From positions 5,408,001 to 5,472,000 of the forward strand of contig NZ_CP126115.1 of NCBI RefSeq assembly GCF_030123505.1: DNA of 64,000 nucleotides, in the 5' to 3' direction. The notes beneath the pieces are model-generated. The model was given only the letters and a program-made list of their open reading frames with translations, made no database searches and was not told the DNA's origin. Below are positions 8,922 through 21,064 of this stretch, piece after piece. The position numbers and the translations under genes were made by a program. The stretch is from Neobacillus sp. YX16 (GTDB lineage Bacteria > Bacillota > Bacilli > Bacillales > Cytobacillaceae). The number at the start of each line of letters is the position of its first letter. The first letter of the stretch is position 1.

Positions 8922-10598
8922 TTAATCCCCCCTAAGCTGATCTTCTAACAGCAGCAGAAATACACTTGATGTCCATGTGAAGGATGTATCCACTAACCCT
9001 TTTCCAGTAAGCGGATCGAAGTTTTCAGCCATCCCGCCTATAAGCGTAAGGTCTAAAAACTTATCTCTAAGTCGATTTCCAACCTCTTTGTAGCCATTTT
9101 TCTTTAATGCATGGATAAACAGGTACGTAACTGGCGCCCAGATAGGACCGAGCCAATACCCATTTTCCCGATAATAGTTACTTGTTACACTCTCAGTAGC
9201 AAGACCAAATTTTGTTTCAAAGTTGGCTTCAAGGTCAGATACCAAGCGATCCATAATGGTTTTATCCAAACGATAACCGATCAATACTGGCAGCCTTAGA
9301 ATTAAGCTAGTTCTAACATCGATTTTCTCACCATTTTTCCCAACTCGTCCATAAAAGCCTTCACCATCATAAAGTCTCTCAAGTAACAGGTTAAACAGGG
9401 AGTCTGCTTGATTCTTAAATCTTTCCGCCTCCTCTTTTTCACTTAAAATTTCAGCGAAGGAGGAGAGAATATCAAACGTACGAATTAAAAAACTAGCAAG
9501 GTCCGGTGCCTCCACAGGCATCCCGACATGGAAGAGGGAAGCATTATCCCATCCAGAATCATTCCCATGTTTATAGTGTGGCAGTCTGCCATGAAAAGTA
9601 CGATGATTTTCATAATAGCTCATGACTTTTTTTGTAGACTCATACACATTTCTTAACCGTTGTTCGTCCTTAAAGTAATCATTCCGCTCCATTAACTGTT
9701 CATAGACATAAGCAAAAATAGGCGGCTTTATACAATTGTACGAAATAAATTTGTCATTCACAAAATCCGGATAAGCGCCCGACTCATCTTGTGTGTCCAT
9801 GAAAATCTTTAATTGAGCATAGGCGATTTCTGGATACCTTTCTCCTAAGTTCAATGCGTTAAAGCAGTTATCCCACGACCAAATATTATACATCCACAGC
9901 TTAGACATATACATCGCATAATCCTTAAGGACTCCATCCGGATGTACGACGCTTGACCATGTAATATAAGAAGCCTTCTCCAAGGAGGGCCGATAATCAG
10001 TTTGACCATAACCCTTTCTCATGGAATCAAACCATTCTTTGTAAAGCACATCGACTTGTTCTTTTCCTTGGCTAAAAGGGAGGTATTCCTTTTGATGATA
10101 AACGGTTCGATAGCTTTCGATCACAAAATGTCCATTTTTCAAACGTATATCAATATAATCATTTCCGATAATATTCCAAGGTGCATCAACAGACATATCA
10201 CCATTTAGATTCATGATCATTAATTTTAATTCCTTCGGATAGATGTGGTATTCATACATCCCATCTTCCAATTCCATTAATGAATCATATTTTCCTTTTG
10301 TCGCTCGCAGCCTAAGTTCTACATCCTGCACCTCGATATGGAGTTCATCTTCCTCAGGAATGATGATTTCCGCGACACGTTCCGATTGATCTTTTAAATA
10401 GAAGGAAAGGGATACCTCTGAAGCACGTACTTCATACTCCCGTTCCACTCCATCTTTAAGGATATCGATTTGAAAAAGCTTGGATGGTGCGTCGTCGCCG
10501 CCATGCACGTCTCTAATATATACAGAATCCTTTTCTTGTGAGACACAAAAATAGGAGCCAAATCTGGAAAATGGTATTTCTTTAATATCTAAATTCAT
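8922..10598 (-). CDS. (alpha/alpha)6-barrel glycoside hydrolase (GH63/MGH1-like)
   Basis: 558 aa with no signal peptide, so cytoplasmic. An N-terminal beta-rich region of about 190 residues precedes an (alpha/alpha)6 domain with the aromatic/acidic patches of GH63/GH37-type hydrolases: WSWDNCFNALNLG near 260, HGNDSGWDNASLF near 350 and GYWLGPIWAPVTYLF near 490. The W-D-N motifs probably form the catalytic site, but general acid and base residues are not assigned with certainty. The start is an ATG behind AAGGAG. It lies 89 bp downstream of lacZ with a small hairpin between them. It likely removes alpha-linked sugars from an oligosaccharide imported by the same locus. Confidence 0.78.
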   Translation of the reverse strand: MNLDIKEIPFSRFGSYFCVSQEKDSVYIRDVHGGDDAPSKLFQIDILKDGVEREYEVRASEVSLSFYLKDQSERVAEIIIPEEDELHIEVQDVELRLRATKGKYDSLMELEDGMYEYHIYPKELKLMIMNLNGDMSVDAPWNIIGNDYIDIRLKNGHFVIESYRTVYHQKEYLPFSQGKEQVDVLYKEWFDSMRKGYGQTDYRPSLEKASYITWSSVVHPDGVLKDYAMYMSKLWMYNIWSWDNCFNALNLGERYPEIAYAQLKIFMDTQDESGAYPDFVNDKFISYNCIKPPIFAYVYEQLMERNDYFKDEQRLRNVYESTKKVMSYYENHRTFHGRLPHYKHGNDSGWDNASLFHVGMPVEAPDLASFLIRTFDILSSFAEILSEKEEAERFKNQADSLFNLLLERLYDGEGFYGRVGKNGEKIDVRTSLILRLPVLIGYRLDKTIMDRLVSDLEANFETKFGLATESVTSNYYRENGYWLGPIWAPVTYLFIHALKKNGYKEVGNRLRDKFLDLTLIGGMAENFDPLTGKGLVDTSFTWTSSVFLLLLEDQLRGD

Positions 10599-10658
10599 CC
10601 TATTTCTCCTTGTCATTTGAACTAGCCGCTGGGCGCTGGAACTGGACATATTTCAAAT

Positions 10659-10678
10659 AAGCAGGGTTTCCCCTGCTT
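10659..10678 (-). terminator. Intercistronic hairpin after lacZ
   Basis: Perfect 8-bp arms (AAGCAGGG/CCCTGCTT) flank a 4-base loop in the 89-bp gap between lacZ and the next hydrolase. The following T-run is weak (TTATTTG on the minus strand), so partial termination or RNA processing is more likely than a full stop. Confidence 0.45.
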
Positions 10679-10687
10679 TTGAATTTT

Positions 10688-13768
<3,081 letters not shown>

Positions 13769-13771
13769 TTA

Positions 13772-14593
13772 TTACTTGATTGAGCCGCTTATTCCTTCCA
13801 CAATATATTTCTGCGCAAAGGCAAAAACGATTACTGGCGGAATGATCATAACAAGCGTCATTGCCATTATTGGAATAATTTGAAGCTCATGCACACCTTG
13901 GAATGATGCCAAACCAAGTGCCATCGTATATTTAGATTGATCATTCAAATAAATAAGTGGTCCTAAGTAGTCATTCCAAACCAAAATAATATTTAATACA
14001 GCAATCAATGTTAGAGGAGCCTTCATGATAGGTAAGAAAATTTTATAAAAGATTTGGAACTCATTTGCTCCATCAATTCTCGCTGCATTTTCTAAATCTT
14101 TAGGAATGTTCATTAAAAACTGCCTTAGCAAAAAGATATTATAAGCTGATCCGAAGAAGGCAGGGACGATCAGTGGTTTTAACGTATTGATCCAGCCAAA
14201 CATGTTAAATTCCATATAAAGTGGAATCATTGTCACATCCCATGGAATCATCATGGTGGATAGCAGAAGCATAAAGAGAATATTCTTGTATTTGAAGTCA
14301 TACCGTGCAAAACCATACGCAACTAAGGAACAGGATATTATCTGACCGATGGTCGTCAACACGGTAACTATCATTGAGTTTTTAAAATAGGTTCCAAATG
14401 GCTGGCTATTCCAAGCATCCATAAAATTACTTACAAGTGGTACATCAGGAACGAATTTGGGCGGAAAGCTAAATACTTCTGTTTCTGACTTGAGTGCTGT
14501 AATAAGTGCCCAGATAAACGGAAATAGGAAATAAAGAGAAAAGAGGACAAGAATGCTATAAACAATGATTTTATGTTTTCGGGTTATCTTCAT
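13772..14593 (-). CDS. ABC sugar permease, MalG/LacG family
   Basis: 273 aa with six predicted helices, the first at about residues 10-30 (IIVYSILVLFSLYFLFPFIWAL). The ATPase-coupling EAA motif reads ENAARIDGANEFQIFYKIFLPIMKAPL near residue 170. The start codon overlaps the stop of the MalF-type permease by 4 bp (ATGA), as is usual for such pairs. Together they form the channel for the binding protein at 15842-17077. No ATPase gene lies in the locus, so a shared MsmX-type ATPase elsewhere is likely, as is known for this family in Bacillus. Confidence 0.93.
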   Translation of the reverse strand: MKITRKHKIIVYSILVLFSLYFLFPFIWALITALKSETEVFSFPPKFVPDVPLVSNFMDAWNSQPFGTYFKNSMIVTVLTTIGQIISCSLVAYGFARYDFKYKNILFMLLLSTMMIPWDVTMIPLYMEFNMFGWINTLKPLIVPAFFGSAYNIFLLRQFLMNIPKDLENAARIDGANEFQIFYKIFLPIMKAPLTLIAVLNIILVWNDYLGPLIYLNDQSKYTMALGLASFQGVHELQIIPIMAMTLVMIIPPVIVFAFAQKYIVEGISGSIK

Positions 14594-15528
14594 TTTCTTT
14601 TCCTTCCTTTTCTTTCCTTTTTCACTTCAGCCTCATAGAATACCCATGCAGAGGATGACTTAAAGATGATCATCGTCAATATCAGGATGATGATAAACAT
14701 AAACCAAGCATTTGCACTGGCATAACCAAGTTCATGATGCTTAAAGGCATTGTTGTAAACAAATAGTCCGTAGAAATAGGTCGATTTTAATGGCCCGCCC
14801 CCTGTTAATAGCAACACTAACGTTAATTGCTGCAATGCTGCAATTACAGAGGTGATGATATTAAATAGGATTGTAGGTGTAATTGTAGGAATTGTTATGC
14901 TAACGAACTGTCTGATCGGACCTGCACCATCAATGGAGGCTGCTTCATACATTTCATGTGGAATCCCTTTAATATCTGTATAGAAAATTAACATCATGGT
15001 CCCGACTCCCCAAGCACTTGCAATCACAATGGTTACAATTGCCCACTTAGGATCAATCAGCCAGTCCGGTCCTTCTATACCAAGTAATGATAATATATAA
15101 TTTAAAACTCCATACTCAGAGTTAAACATCCAACCCCATACAATGGACACTGCCACACCGGATACAACAGCCGGAAGATAGAAGATTGTCCTGAAGACTT
15201 TAATCCCTTTGATTGGCTGCGTAATAAGCAGCGCCAGCACCAAAGCAACAAAGAGGTTTAATGGAACAAATATTAATGCGAACTTCAAGGTGATAGCGAG
15301 CGAATCATAAAACTGTGGATCAGCCGTAAACATCTTCTTAAAGTTATCAATACCAATAAACTTCGCTTCGCCAGCAATTGGCCAATCAAATAGACTCATG
15401 ATTAATGAAAAAACTAAAGGTCCTAATGTAAACACAATAAAGCCGATGATCCAAGGTAAAATAAATAAAAAGGGTACTCTTTTACGGACTAATGTAAATT
15501 TCTTTTGTTTGTTCTTTTTAGTAAACAT
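14590..15528 (-). CDS. ABC sugar permease, MalF/LacF family
   Basis: 312 aa with a basic N-terminus (MFTKKNKQKK) and about six helices, the first at FLFILPWIIGFIVFTLGPLV. The coupling motif EMYEAASIDGAGPIRQFVSITIPTI lies near residue 210. The start is the ATG at 15528 behind AGAGGG; a reading 54 codons longer would run into the GC-rich repeat and is rejected. It overlaps the next permease by 4 bp. It is separated from its binding-protein gene by 313 bp holding a stem-loop and a dispersed repeat, which probably lowers permease expression relative to the binding protein. Confidence 0.92.
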   Translation of the reverse strand: MFTKKNKQKKFTLVRKRVPFLFILPWIIGFIVFTLGPLVFSLIMSLFDWPIAGEAKFIGIDNFKKMFTADPQFYDSLAITLKFALIFVPLNLFVALVLALLITQPIKGIKVFRTIFYLPAVVSGVAVSIVWGWMFNSEYGVLNYILSLLGIEGPDWLIDPKWAIVTIVIASAWGVGTMMLIFYTDIKGIPHEMYEAASIDGAGPIRQFVSITIPTITPTILFNIITSVIAALQQLTLVLLLTGGGPLKSTYFYGLFVYNNAFKHHELGYASANAWFMFIIILILTMIIFKSSSAWVFYEAEVKKERKGRKRK

Positions 15529-15592
15529 ATATTTCCCTCTTAATGGTTTGACCTTTTTAGAAAATGAAATCCATTTTCGTTTATACTTTTTT

Positions 15593-15774
15593 GCTGTGTT
15601 AAAGGTAACTGTTGATTTTAGAACTCTGTTGATTTGTGCGGAAGGCGCGAGACTCCTGCAGGAGGACGGGACAGGGGAGACCCCGCTCATCTCTTAGCGC
15701 CGAGGAGGCTTCCCGAACCGCCTGCGGAAAGCGAAGCGACTGGAGCGCAAATCAACAGCCCAATTTAACACAGC
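15593..15774. repeat. GC-rich dispersed palindromic repeat with terminal inverted repeats
   Basis: An outer inverted pair GCTGTGTTAA/TTAACACAGC (15593-15602 and 15765-15774) encloses an inner pair CTGTTGATTTG/CAAATCAACAG (15626-15636 and 15748-15758) around a core much richer in G+C than the surroundings (GCGCGAGACTCCTGCAGG, CGCCGAGGAGGC). It resembles a dispersed intergenic element that I recall from many Bacillaceae genomes; its function is unknown to me. It lies between a binding-protein gene and its permeases and contains no supported gene. Confidence 0.75.
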
Positions 15775-15787
15775 CTACTTTTTAAAG

Positions 15788-15823
15788 ATGAGAATATATC
15801 ATGCTGCCATGATATATTCTCAT
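15788..15823 (-). terminator. Perfect 16-bp stem-loop after the binding-protein gene
   Basis: The arms ATGAGAATATATCATG and its complement (15788-15803 and 15808-15823) pair perfectly around a CTGC loop. It lies 18 bp after the stop of the binding protein and before the permeases. There is no clean T-run, so it is best read as a 3' stabiliser or partial terminator that keeps the binding-protein message more abundant. Confidence 0.6.
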
Positions 15824-15841
15824 TCAGATCAATGGACAATC

Positions 15842-17077
15842 CTACTTAGCAACACTATTTAAAGCTTCTTTAGGATCAACACGTGTACTTGGATTAAAGA
15901 TTTGTTCAAAGACTAAACTTAAATCATCTGACAACTTACTCCAGTCCTCTGTTACAAACGATGTTGGTGTATATCCTTCACTTTGTTCCAGCATGTTGTA
16001 AAAGACCTTCTTAATTGGATCTTCTTGCAGCTTTTCTGATTCAACTACGCTTTTTAATACTGGAAGTTCAAAGGAGAGTCGTGCTTTATTTGCTTGTTCC
16101 CCTGTCCAAAACTCCATAAATTTAAATGCCGCTTCTTTATGCTTAGAATCCTTTGACATCGCAATACCAGAAGAACTAACGATACTTGCACTTGGGTTAT
16201 CTCCAAATGAAGGAATTTCAACCACCCCATAGTTAATTCCAGCTTCCTCAAATGCGGACAGATACCAAGCACCGTTAACAAGCATACCTACTCTGCCTGT
16301 TTTCATCTCGGTATCACCATAGCCTTCAGTGGTAATCGCGATACCGTCTTCCAGCATATTTTGGAACATCGTAAACGTTTCAATTGACTTTTTAGAATTC
16401 AAATTTCCATCTAGTTTGCCTTTGCTGTCTACATAAGTAGCACCATTGCCCCATAAATACATTTCAAAATCATAGGGGTCAGGTTGACCTGGGAAAGCAA
16501 ATCCAGTGATTTTCTTTTCTTTATCTGTCAGCTTCTTAGCTGCTGCCTGTAGATCATCCCATGTCCAGCCAGCTTGAGGATACTCAAGTCCTGCTGCATC
16601 AAAAAGATCTTTATTATAGTAAACAACATGTGTCGTATAACCTACTGGAAGACCGTAAATATCTTCACCAACGGAGTTATAGTTCCATAATGCTTCATAG
16701 AAGTTACCCTTGTACTCTTCCCCTCTATCTTTTATATAAGAATCGAGCGGTTCAAGAGCATCTTTATATTGAGGGTAATTCCACATATACATGATATCCG
16801 GAGCATCCTTAGCACCAATACCTGCAGTAATCTTAGTGTCATAATCACCGCCATAAGCTTCCAAAACTACTTCTATATCGCTATTTTTCGCATTAAATTC
16901 ATCGATTAATCCTTGTTGAAGCTCGACATCGTCACCCACATCCCACGTTGCAAACCTTAACTTGACTTTGCCATCTTCTGCTTTCTCACCTTTTGTATTG
17001 GATGAACTGCAAGCTGATAAGAGCAGTGCTGCTACAATTGTAAAAAGAAATAAAAATTTCATTTTTGACGTCTTCAT
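15842..17077 (-). CDS. ABC sugar-binding lipoprotein of the beta-galactoside importer
   Basis: 411 aa. The signal peptide ends in lipobox LLLSAC (Cys about residue 23). The type 1 binding fold has the sugar-contact-rich VVYYNKDLFDAAGLEYPQAGWTW stretch around 145 and conserved Trp/Tyr residues throughout. It is a close relative of the 2677-3945 protein. The ATG follows AGGAGGG and a clear promoter at 17107-17135. It is the first gene of the permease/lacZ transcript, so it is presumably the main receptor for the oligosaccharide that LacZ degrades. Confidence 0.93.
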   Translation of the reverse strand: MKTSKMKFLFLFTIVAALLLSACSSSNTKGEKAEDGKVKLRFATWDVGDDVELQQGLIDEFNAKNSDIEVVLEAYGGDYDTKITAGIGAKDAPDIMYMWNYPQYKDALEPLDSYIKDRGEEYKGNFYEALWNYNSVGEDIYGLPVGYTTHVVYYNKDLFDAAGLEYPQAGWTWDDLQAAAKKLTDKEKKITGFAFPGQPDPYDFEMYLWGNGATYVDSKGKLDGNLNSKKSIETFTMFQNMLEDGIAITTEGYGDTEMKTGRVGMLVNGAWYLSAFEEAGINYGVVEIPSFGDNPSASIVSSSGIAMSKDSKHKEAAFKFMEFWTGEQANKARLSFELPVLKSVVESEKLQEDPIKKVFYNMLEQSEGYTPTSFVTEDWSKLSDDLSLVFEQIFNPSTRVDPKEALNSVAK

Positions 17078-17408
17078 TTCTAACCCTCCTAGTAGTTTAT
17101 AGGATTATTATAATAGCAGTTTTACTAAAAGTAAATGCTTTCATTAAATATTTTACTAAAAATATAATAGTATATTGGTAATTATCAGACTTTTACGATT
17201 TGGTAAAATTATACTCTGGTAACGTAGTAAATAATAGTATTAATACGAGAATTTTGTTAAAACGGTAGGATAATAGGAATTTATCCCTTAAAATCTACTG
17301 AATTTCGGTATAAACATAATGACGTTTGTTGAGGGTATTTTAGTAAAATCAGATAATAGTAGAAGGAGAATTTACCTAACCTCGAAATCACGAAGTAGTG
17401 TTCAGCAT
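17078..17408 (-). promoter_or_regulatory. Intergenic control region of the beta-galactoside operon
   Basis: This AT-rich stretch has no supported gene. A minus-strand promoter is readable: TTTACT at 17135-17130, a 17-bp spacer, then TATAAT at 17112-17107. Overlapping and upstream of the -35 is ATGAAAGCATTTACTT, a cre-like box with two mismatches. The palindrome-like TTTTACTAAAA recurs at 17120-17130 and 17150-17160, with TTTTAGTAAAA near 17337, possibly sites for the YesN-type or LacI-type regulator. Nothing else was recognised in the stretch. Confidence 0.6.
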
Positions 17409-17444
17409 AAAAAGACGATTCGAGGGGGACCGAATCGTCTTTTT
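17409..17444 (-). terminator. Rho-independent terminator of the first DoxX gene
   Basis: Arms AAAAAGACGATTCG/CGAATCGTCTTTTT with loop AGGGGGAC, ending in T-runs on both strands. The same stem occurs after the second DoxX gene at 41581-41617. Confidence 0.85.
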
Positions 17445-17456
17445 TATTTACATACT

Positions 17457-17960
17457 TTAAGCTGTTGCTTTTGCTTTACCTTTTCTAACTTTTTTGTTGA
17501 TGAATGGTACTACCCAATAGTCTAAACCGTATTTACCTGCATTGAAACCTGCGGTTAAGATGATGAAGCCTAAGAAAATATCTGTCGGGTTATGAGATAC
17601 TGTTCCTGCTAAGAAGAAAGAGAAGTTCATTACGAGACCAAAGAACATCGCTGCTGTGGTTAAACATCCTAATAGAAGTCCTAAGCCAATTAATGTTTCG
17701 CCCCAAGGAACGATGAAGTTAAACACATCAATGTTTGGTAGTGCAAAGCTTTCTAAGAAGTTAACATACCAGCTGTAAACCATATTTCCATCTGGACCTG
17801 TTACAGGTTTCGCAATCGCCCCTTTTAGGAAGCCAGAAGCGTCGAAGCCGCCTGTAAGTTTATGAAAACCTGCTGTGAACCAAGCATAGCCAAGGTATAA
17901 ACGAATGATAGTTAAAATAGCTGCTGAAATTTTATTTTCTCTTAAAAAGTTGTTAAACAT
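17457..17960 (-). CDS. DoxX-family membrane protein, copy 1
   Basis: 167 aa, four predicted helices. DoxX signs include the early RLYLGYAWFTAGFHK stretch (residues 20-34), PWGETLIGLGLLLG near 85 and a NFSFFLAGTVSHNPTDIFLGF helix near 111. It shares about 90% of residues with the copy at 41636-42139 (17 differences by eye, clustered at residues 46-54 and the C-terminus). The family includes quinone- or redox-linked membrane proteins (DoxD, CatD, MhqP relatives), but the specific activity is unknown. It is monocistronic, with its own conserved 5' region and terminator. Confidence 0.9.
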   Translation of the reverse strand: MFNNFLRENKISAAILTIIRLYLGYAWFTAGFHKLTGGFDASGFLKGAIAKPVTGPDGNMVYSWYVNFLESFALPNIDVFNFIVPWGETLIGLGLLLGCLTTAAMFFGLVMNFSFFLAGTVSHNPTDIFLGFIILTAGFNAGKYGLDYWVVPFINKKVRKGKAKATA

Positions 17961-18087
17961 AAGTCATTCCGCCTTTCAAAATTTGTTTGTTCTTTATACT
18001 TACACTATATTAGGTTTCGAGCGTTAATAACATAGGTGTAGTGTTAAGTTCACAGTTTGTTTGAAAAGTTATGACTGAATGTTGAAC
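17961..18087 (-). promoter_or_regulatory. Conserved 127-bp 5' region of DoxX copy 1
   Basis: It aligns without gaps to 42140-42266. Strictly kept blocks are the ribosome-site stretch, a TATAAAGAAC-type segment, GTTAATAACAT and GTGTTAAGTTCACAGTTTG (plus-strand reading). TTAACAC and GTTATTAA half-sites could bind one regulator. The -10/-35 elements are not certain. Confidence 0.55.
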
Positions 18088-18208
18088 AGCTCTAAATACA
18101 AGTAATGTATACAAAGTTCGAATGAATTCCTCCTCCTGAACATATACAAAAACAGGGCACCTTGTATCCCACAATAGCCCGAAGTGTCAAGGAAAGGCAG
18201 GAGAAGAA

Positions 18209-19138
18209 ATGAACGTTTTAGAGGTAAAGAACTTACAAAAATCATTTGGATCCATTAGGGCTGTACAGGATATTAGCTTCTCGGTAGAGGCAGGAGAAGT
18301 GTTCACCATCATTGGGCCAAATGGGGCTGGAAAAACAACCACACTTGAAATGATTGAAGGCTTGGTACCACCTGACCACGGAGAAATCCATTTTGGAAAT
18401 ATGAACTGGGGCCAACATGCGGTAGCCATTAAAATGAAGATTGGTGTTCAGCCCCAATCTAGTGCGATGTTTGACCTATTAACTCCTGAAGAAAATCTAG
18501 ACCTTTTCGCCACTTTTTACGAAAAGGCACGACCCACTGAAGAAATTCTTGAACTCATCAATTTAACTGAACATCGTAAAAACCAGGTAAAAAAACTATC
18601 TGGCGGCCAGCGCCAAAGGCTTGCAATTGGACTTGCGATGATTAGTGATCCCGATATCATCTTCCTTGATGAACCAACAACTGGTCTTGACCCACAGGCA
18701 CGCCGTCATATATGGGATATTATTCTCGAGCTGAAGAAGTTAGGAAAAACGACTATCTTAACGACACATTATATGGAAGAAGCCGAAAAGCTAAGCGATC
18801 GAGTATGTATCGTTGACCAAGGTAATATTGTAACCATTGATACACCCTCCGCCCTCATTGAAAAACTAACCAAAGAAAGAGAAGTTCGCTTATCCTTCCT
18901 AGATGGAGAAAATGCGGCTGAAGAGACAGCTATTTTCGCTGACGATCTTAACTCTGTATCTCGCACAGAGCGTGAAGGTGAGATATTAAAGCTTTGGACG
19001 ATTAAGCCGGAGGATACACTTTTAGATTTGTTTAAGTTTACAAAGGAAAAGGAGTATCAGGTGGAACAGGTCTCCATCCGTGAAATGAGTCTCGAGGATG
19101 TCTTTATTGCTTTTACGGGTAAGGAATGGAGGGATTAA
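18209..19138 (+). CDS. ABC-2-type transporter ATP-binding protein
   Basis: 309 aa. Walker A is GPNGAGKTTT (about residue 38), the signature LSGGQRQRLAIGLAM is near 133, Walker B is IIFLDEPTTGLDP near 153, and the H-loop is in LTTHYMEEAEK. The C-terminal 90 residues form the DUF4162-like tail of the CcmA/NatA/drug-exporter group. The ATG follows AGGAG. It is joined to the permease that starts 2 bp after its stop. It powers export of a drug, lipid or sodium-type substrate; the cargo cannot be deduced. Confidence 0.93.
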   Translation: MNVLEVKNLQKSFGSIRAVQDISFSVEAGEVFTIIGPNGAGKTTTLEMIEGLVPPDHGEIHFGNMNWGQHAVAIKMKIGVQPQSSAMFDLLTPEENLDLFATFYEKARPTEEILELINLTEHRKNQVKKLSGGQRQRLAIGLAMISDPDIIFLDEPTTGLDPQARRHIWDIILELKKLGKTTILTTHYMEEAEKLSDRVCIVDQGNIVTIDTPSALIEKLTKEREVRLSFLDGENAAEETAIFADDLNSVSRTEREGEILKLWTIKPEDTLLDLFKFTKEKEYQVEQVSIREMSLEDVFIAFTGKEWRD

Positions 19139-19139
19139 C

Positions 19140-20261
19140 TTGAACAATTTTAACCAGTTTAAAAAAATGTTCTTAACGCAATTAAAATTGACCCTTCGTG
19201 AAAAACAAGCTTGGTTTTGGGGCATCTTCTTCCCTGTTATCTTGATGGTCATCTTTATGGTGATTTTCAGCGGAAGTTCCGATGACGAATTTCAATCTGA
19301 AATTGCGATTGTAGCGGACAATCCAAACCCAACCTCGGAAATGCTGTTAACGCAAATCAATCAACTGTCCATCCTTGATGTGAAAAGTGGCGCACCGGTT
19401 AGCCGAGATACAGCTGATCAATGGGTGAAAGATAAAGAAGTCGATGCAGCCATTGTCTTACCTGAATCCGCGGAGGATACGTCTTTCGTCCTTGTAGTCA
19501 ACAAGGAAGATGAACAAGGCGTAACCACGCAAGCATTATCGGCGATTCTCGATAAATTGGTTCAGCAGGCAAACCTGGCAGCTGTAGGTGCAGCTTCAAC
19601 CTTTGATATTCAATTTGAATCCGTTACGAGTGGCAGTAACGAATTAAATTACACAGATTTTCTATTAACAGGGATGATTGCTTTATCGATTGCTCAGGGC
19701 GGGATGTTCGGAATGGTGGATTTAGTAGAAATGCGCCGTAAAGGCTTAATCAAAAGATTAAGGATGACACCCGCCAAAATGGGAATTTTCGGCTTAAGCG
19801 ATATGGTCATGCGGCTGTTATTCAGTATAATCCAAATCCTGCTGTTATCGTTAATTGGAGTTTTCATCTTTGGGGCAAATCTCTTTATCAACTTTCCAAG
19901 CCTTATCGTTGTTTTTCTAATAGGGGCTCTTTCTTTCAATGCTTTAGGTTACCTCTTTTCTTCCTTCAGCACTACACAAAATGCATATATGGGAGTAGCG
20001 AATATTGTCAGCTTCCTTATGATGTTCTTAAGCGGGGTCTTCTTTCCGGTTGAAACCATGCCAGATTGGCTGCAGCCGATATCTAATCTTTTGCCTCTCA
20101 CCTATTTTGCCGAAGGCTTAAGAGACAGCATGGTTTATGAGACAGGTCTGTTTTCAGGTACACTCTGGTTCGGGATCGGAGTTTTGGTCGTTTGGGGCGC
20201 AGTAGCCTTTATCATTGGCTCTTGGCTTTATAAAAGAAAGTCAATTATTGCTGTAAGATAA
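19140..20261 (+). CDS. ABC-2-type transporter permease
   Basis: 373 aa. One N-terminal helix (WGIFFPVILMVIFMVIF) is followed by an extracellular domain of about 140 residues, then five helices including the SGVFFPVETMPDWLQPISNLLPLTYF stretch typical of ABC-2 permeases. The start chosen is TTG at 19140 behind GGAGGG, because the longer reading lies inside the ATPase gene. It forms an exporter with the preceding ATPase and ends at a shared bidirectional terminator. Confidence 0.9.
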   Translation: MNNFNQFKKMFLTQLKLTLREKQAWFWGIFFPVILMVIFMVIFSGSSDDEFQSEIAIVADNPNPTSEMLLTQINQLSILDVKSGAPVSRDTADQWVKDKEVDAAIVLPESAEDTSFVLVVNKEDEQGVTTQALSAILDKLVQQANLAAVGAASTFDIQFESVTSGSNELNYTDFLLTGMIALSIAQGGMFGMVDLVEMRRKGLIKRLRMTPAKMGIFGLSDMVMRLLFSIIQILLLSLIGVFIFGANLFINFPSLIVVFLIGALSFNALGYLFSSFSTTQNAYMGVANIVSFLMMFLSGVFFPVETMPDWLQPISNLLPLTYFAEGLRDSMVYETGLFSGTLWFGIGVLVVWGAVAFIIGSWLYKRKSIIAVR

Positions 20262-20288
20262 AAAGGAAGGGGAAATCCCTTCCTTTTT
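20260..20288. terminator. Bidirectional terminator
   Basis: GGAAGGG/CCCTTCC stem with A- and T-runs on the two sides, between convergent genes for the ABC permease and the DeoR regulator. Confidence 0.9.
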
Positions 20289-20290
20289 AT

Positions 20291-21064
20291 CTATTCTGCA
20301 ACTTCCACTTGAATATTATTAGTTATGAAATAGTCTGCTACTTCATCTGAAAGTTCTTGATCGGTAATAAATAAATCGATATCATCTGGGCGTGCGAATG
20401 TGGCAATCGAACTTTTATTTATTTTACTGGAATCTAGTAAGGCAATAACTTTATTAGCAACAGACACCATGACCCTTTTTAATTCCACTTCATATAAGCT
20501 AAAATCCGAAAGTCCGTCCCTTATATTAAAGGCATAGGCAGACGTAAAAAGAATATCGATATTAATCTTTCTCAAAAGTTCTTCACCTAACAGCCCTTCA
20601 ACAGAATTAGATGCATTTCGGACAATACCGCCAATAATAATAACCGTTAAATATGGGTTTTCCTTCAGCATTGAAGCTGTAGCAAGTCCACTTGTGACGA
20701 CAGTTAACCTCATTTTTGTATCTCTTAAGTATTTTGCTAACTCAAAACAAGTGGTACTAGCATCTAAAAGAATACATTGACCTTCTTGGATTTGTTGAAA
20801 CGCTCTTTGTCCAATACGCTGCTTTTCAGCACGGGATTTCTTTTCACGATCCTCATACTTTTTATCAACTGGTTCCGAAACATCCTGTTTCATCATTGCT
20901 CCACCATGTGTACGAATAAGCAGACCTTGTTTTTCCATTTGATTTAAATCTGAACGTATCGTAGCAGCAGAAATACTAAGCAATCCGGTCAAATCATTTA
21001 CAGTTACTACCCCTTTTTCCGCCAGTAACTCTATAATTAAATTTCTGCGTTGGTCCGCGAACAT
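20291..21064 (-). CDS. DeoR-family transcriptional regulator
   Basis: 257 aa. The N-terminal winged helix begins RRNLIIELLAEKGVVTVNDL (residues 5-24) with the recognition part SAATIRSDLNQME; the C-terminal DeoRC sensor has LLDASTTCFELAKYL near 97 and VVTSG. These proteins bind phosphorylated sugars. It lies downstream of the carbohydrate locus at 21379-31924 and is its likely regulator. The TTTTCRTTTG-like sites near 30185-30208, 26672-26685 and 21207-21226 are candidate operators (inference). Confidence 0.93.
   Translation of the reverse strand: MFADQRRNLIIELLAEKGVVTVNDLTGLLSISAATIRSDLNQMEKQGLLIRTHGGAMMKQDVSEPVDKKYEDREKKSRAEKQRIGQRAFQQIQEGQCILLDASTTCFELAKYLRDTKMRLTVVTSGLATASMLKENPYLTVIIIGGIVRNASNSVEGLLGEELLRKINIDILFTSAYAFNIRDGLSDFSLYEVELKRVMVSVANKVIALLDSSKINKSSIATFARPDDIDLFITDQELSDEVADYFITNNIQVEVAE

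Noticed and set aside
15529..15690. N-terminal extension of the MalF-type permease
   Set aside because: It would translate the GC-rich dispersed repeat; the ATG at 15528 has a ribosome site and fits family length.
15593..15774. Insertion sequence
   Set aside because: It has inverted ends but no room for a transposase and no clear target-site duplication was seen.
17319..17525. Plus-strand frame spanning the DoxX terminator
   Set aside because: It crosses the terminator hairpin and the DoxX gene end and has no ribosome site.
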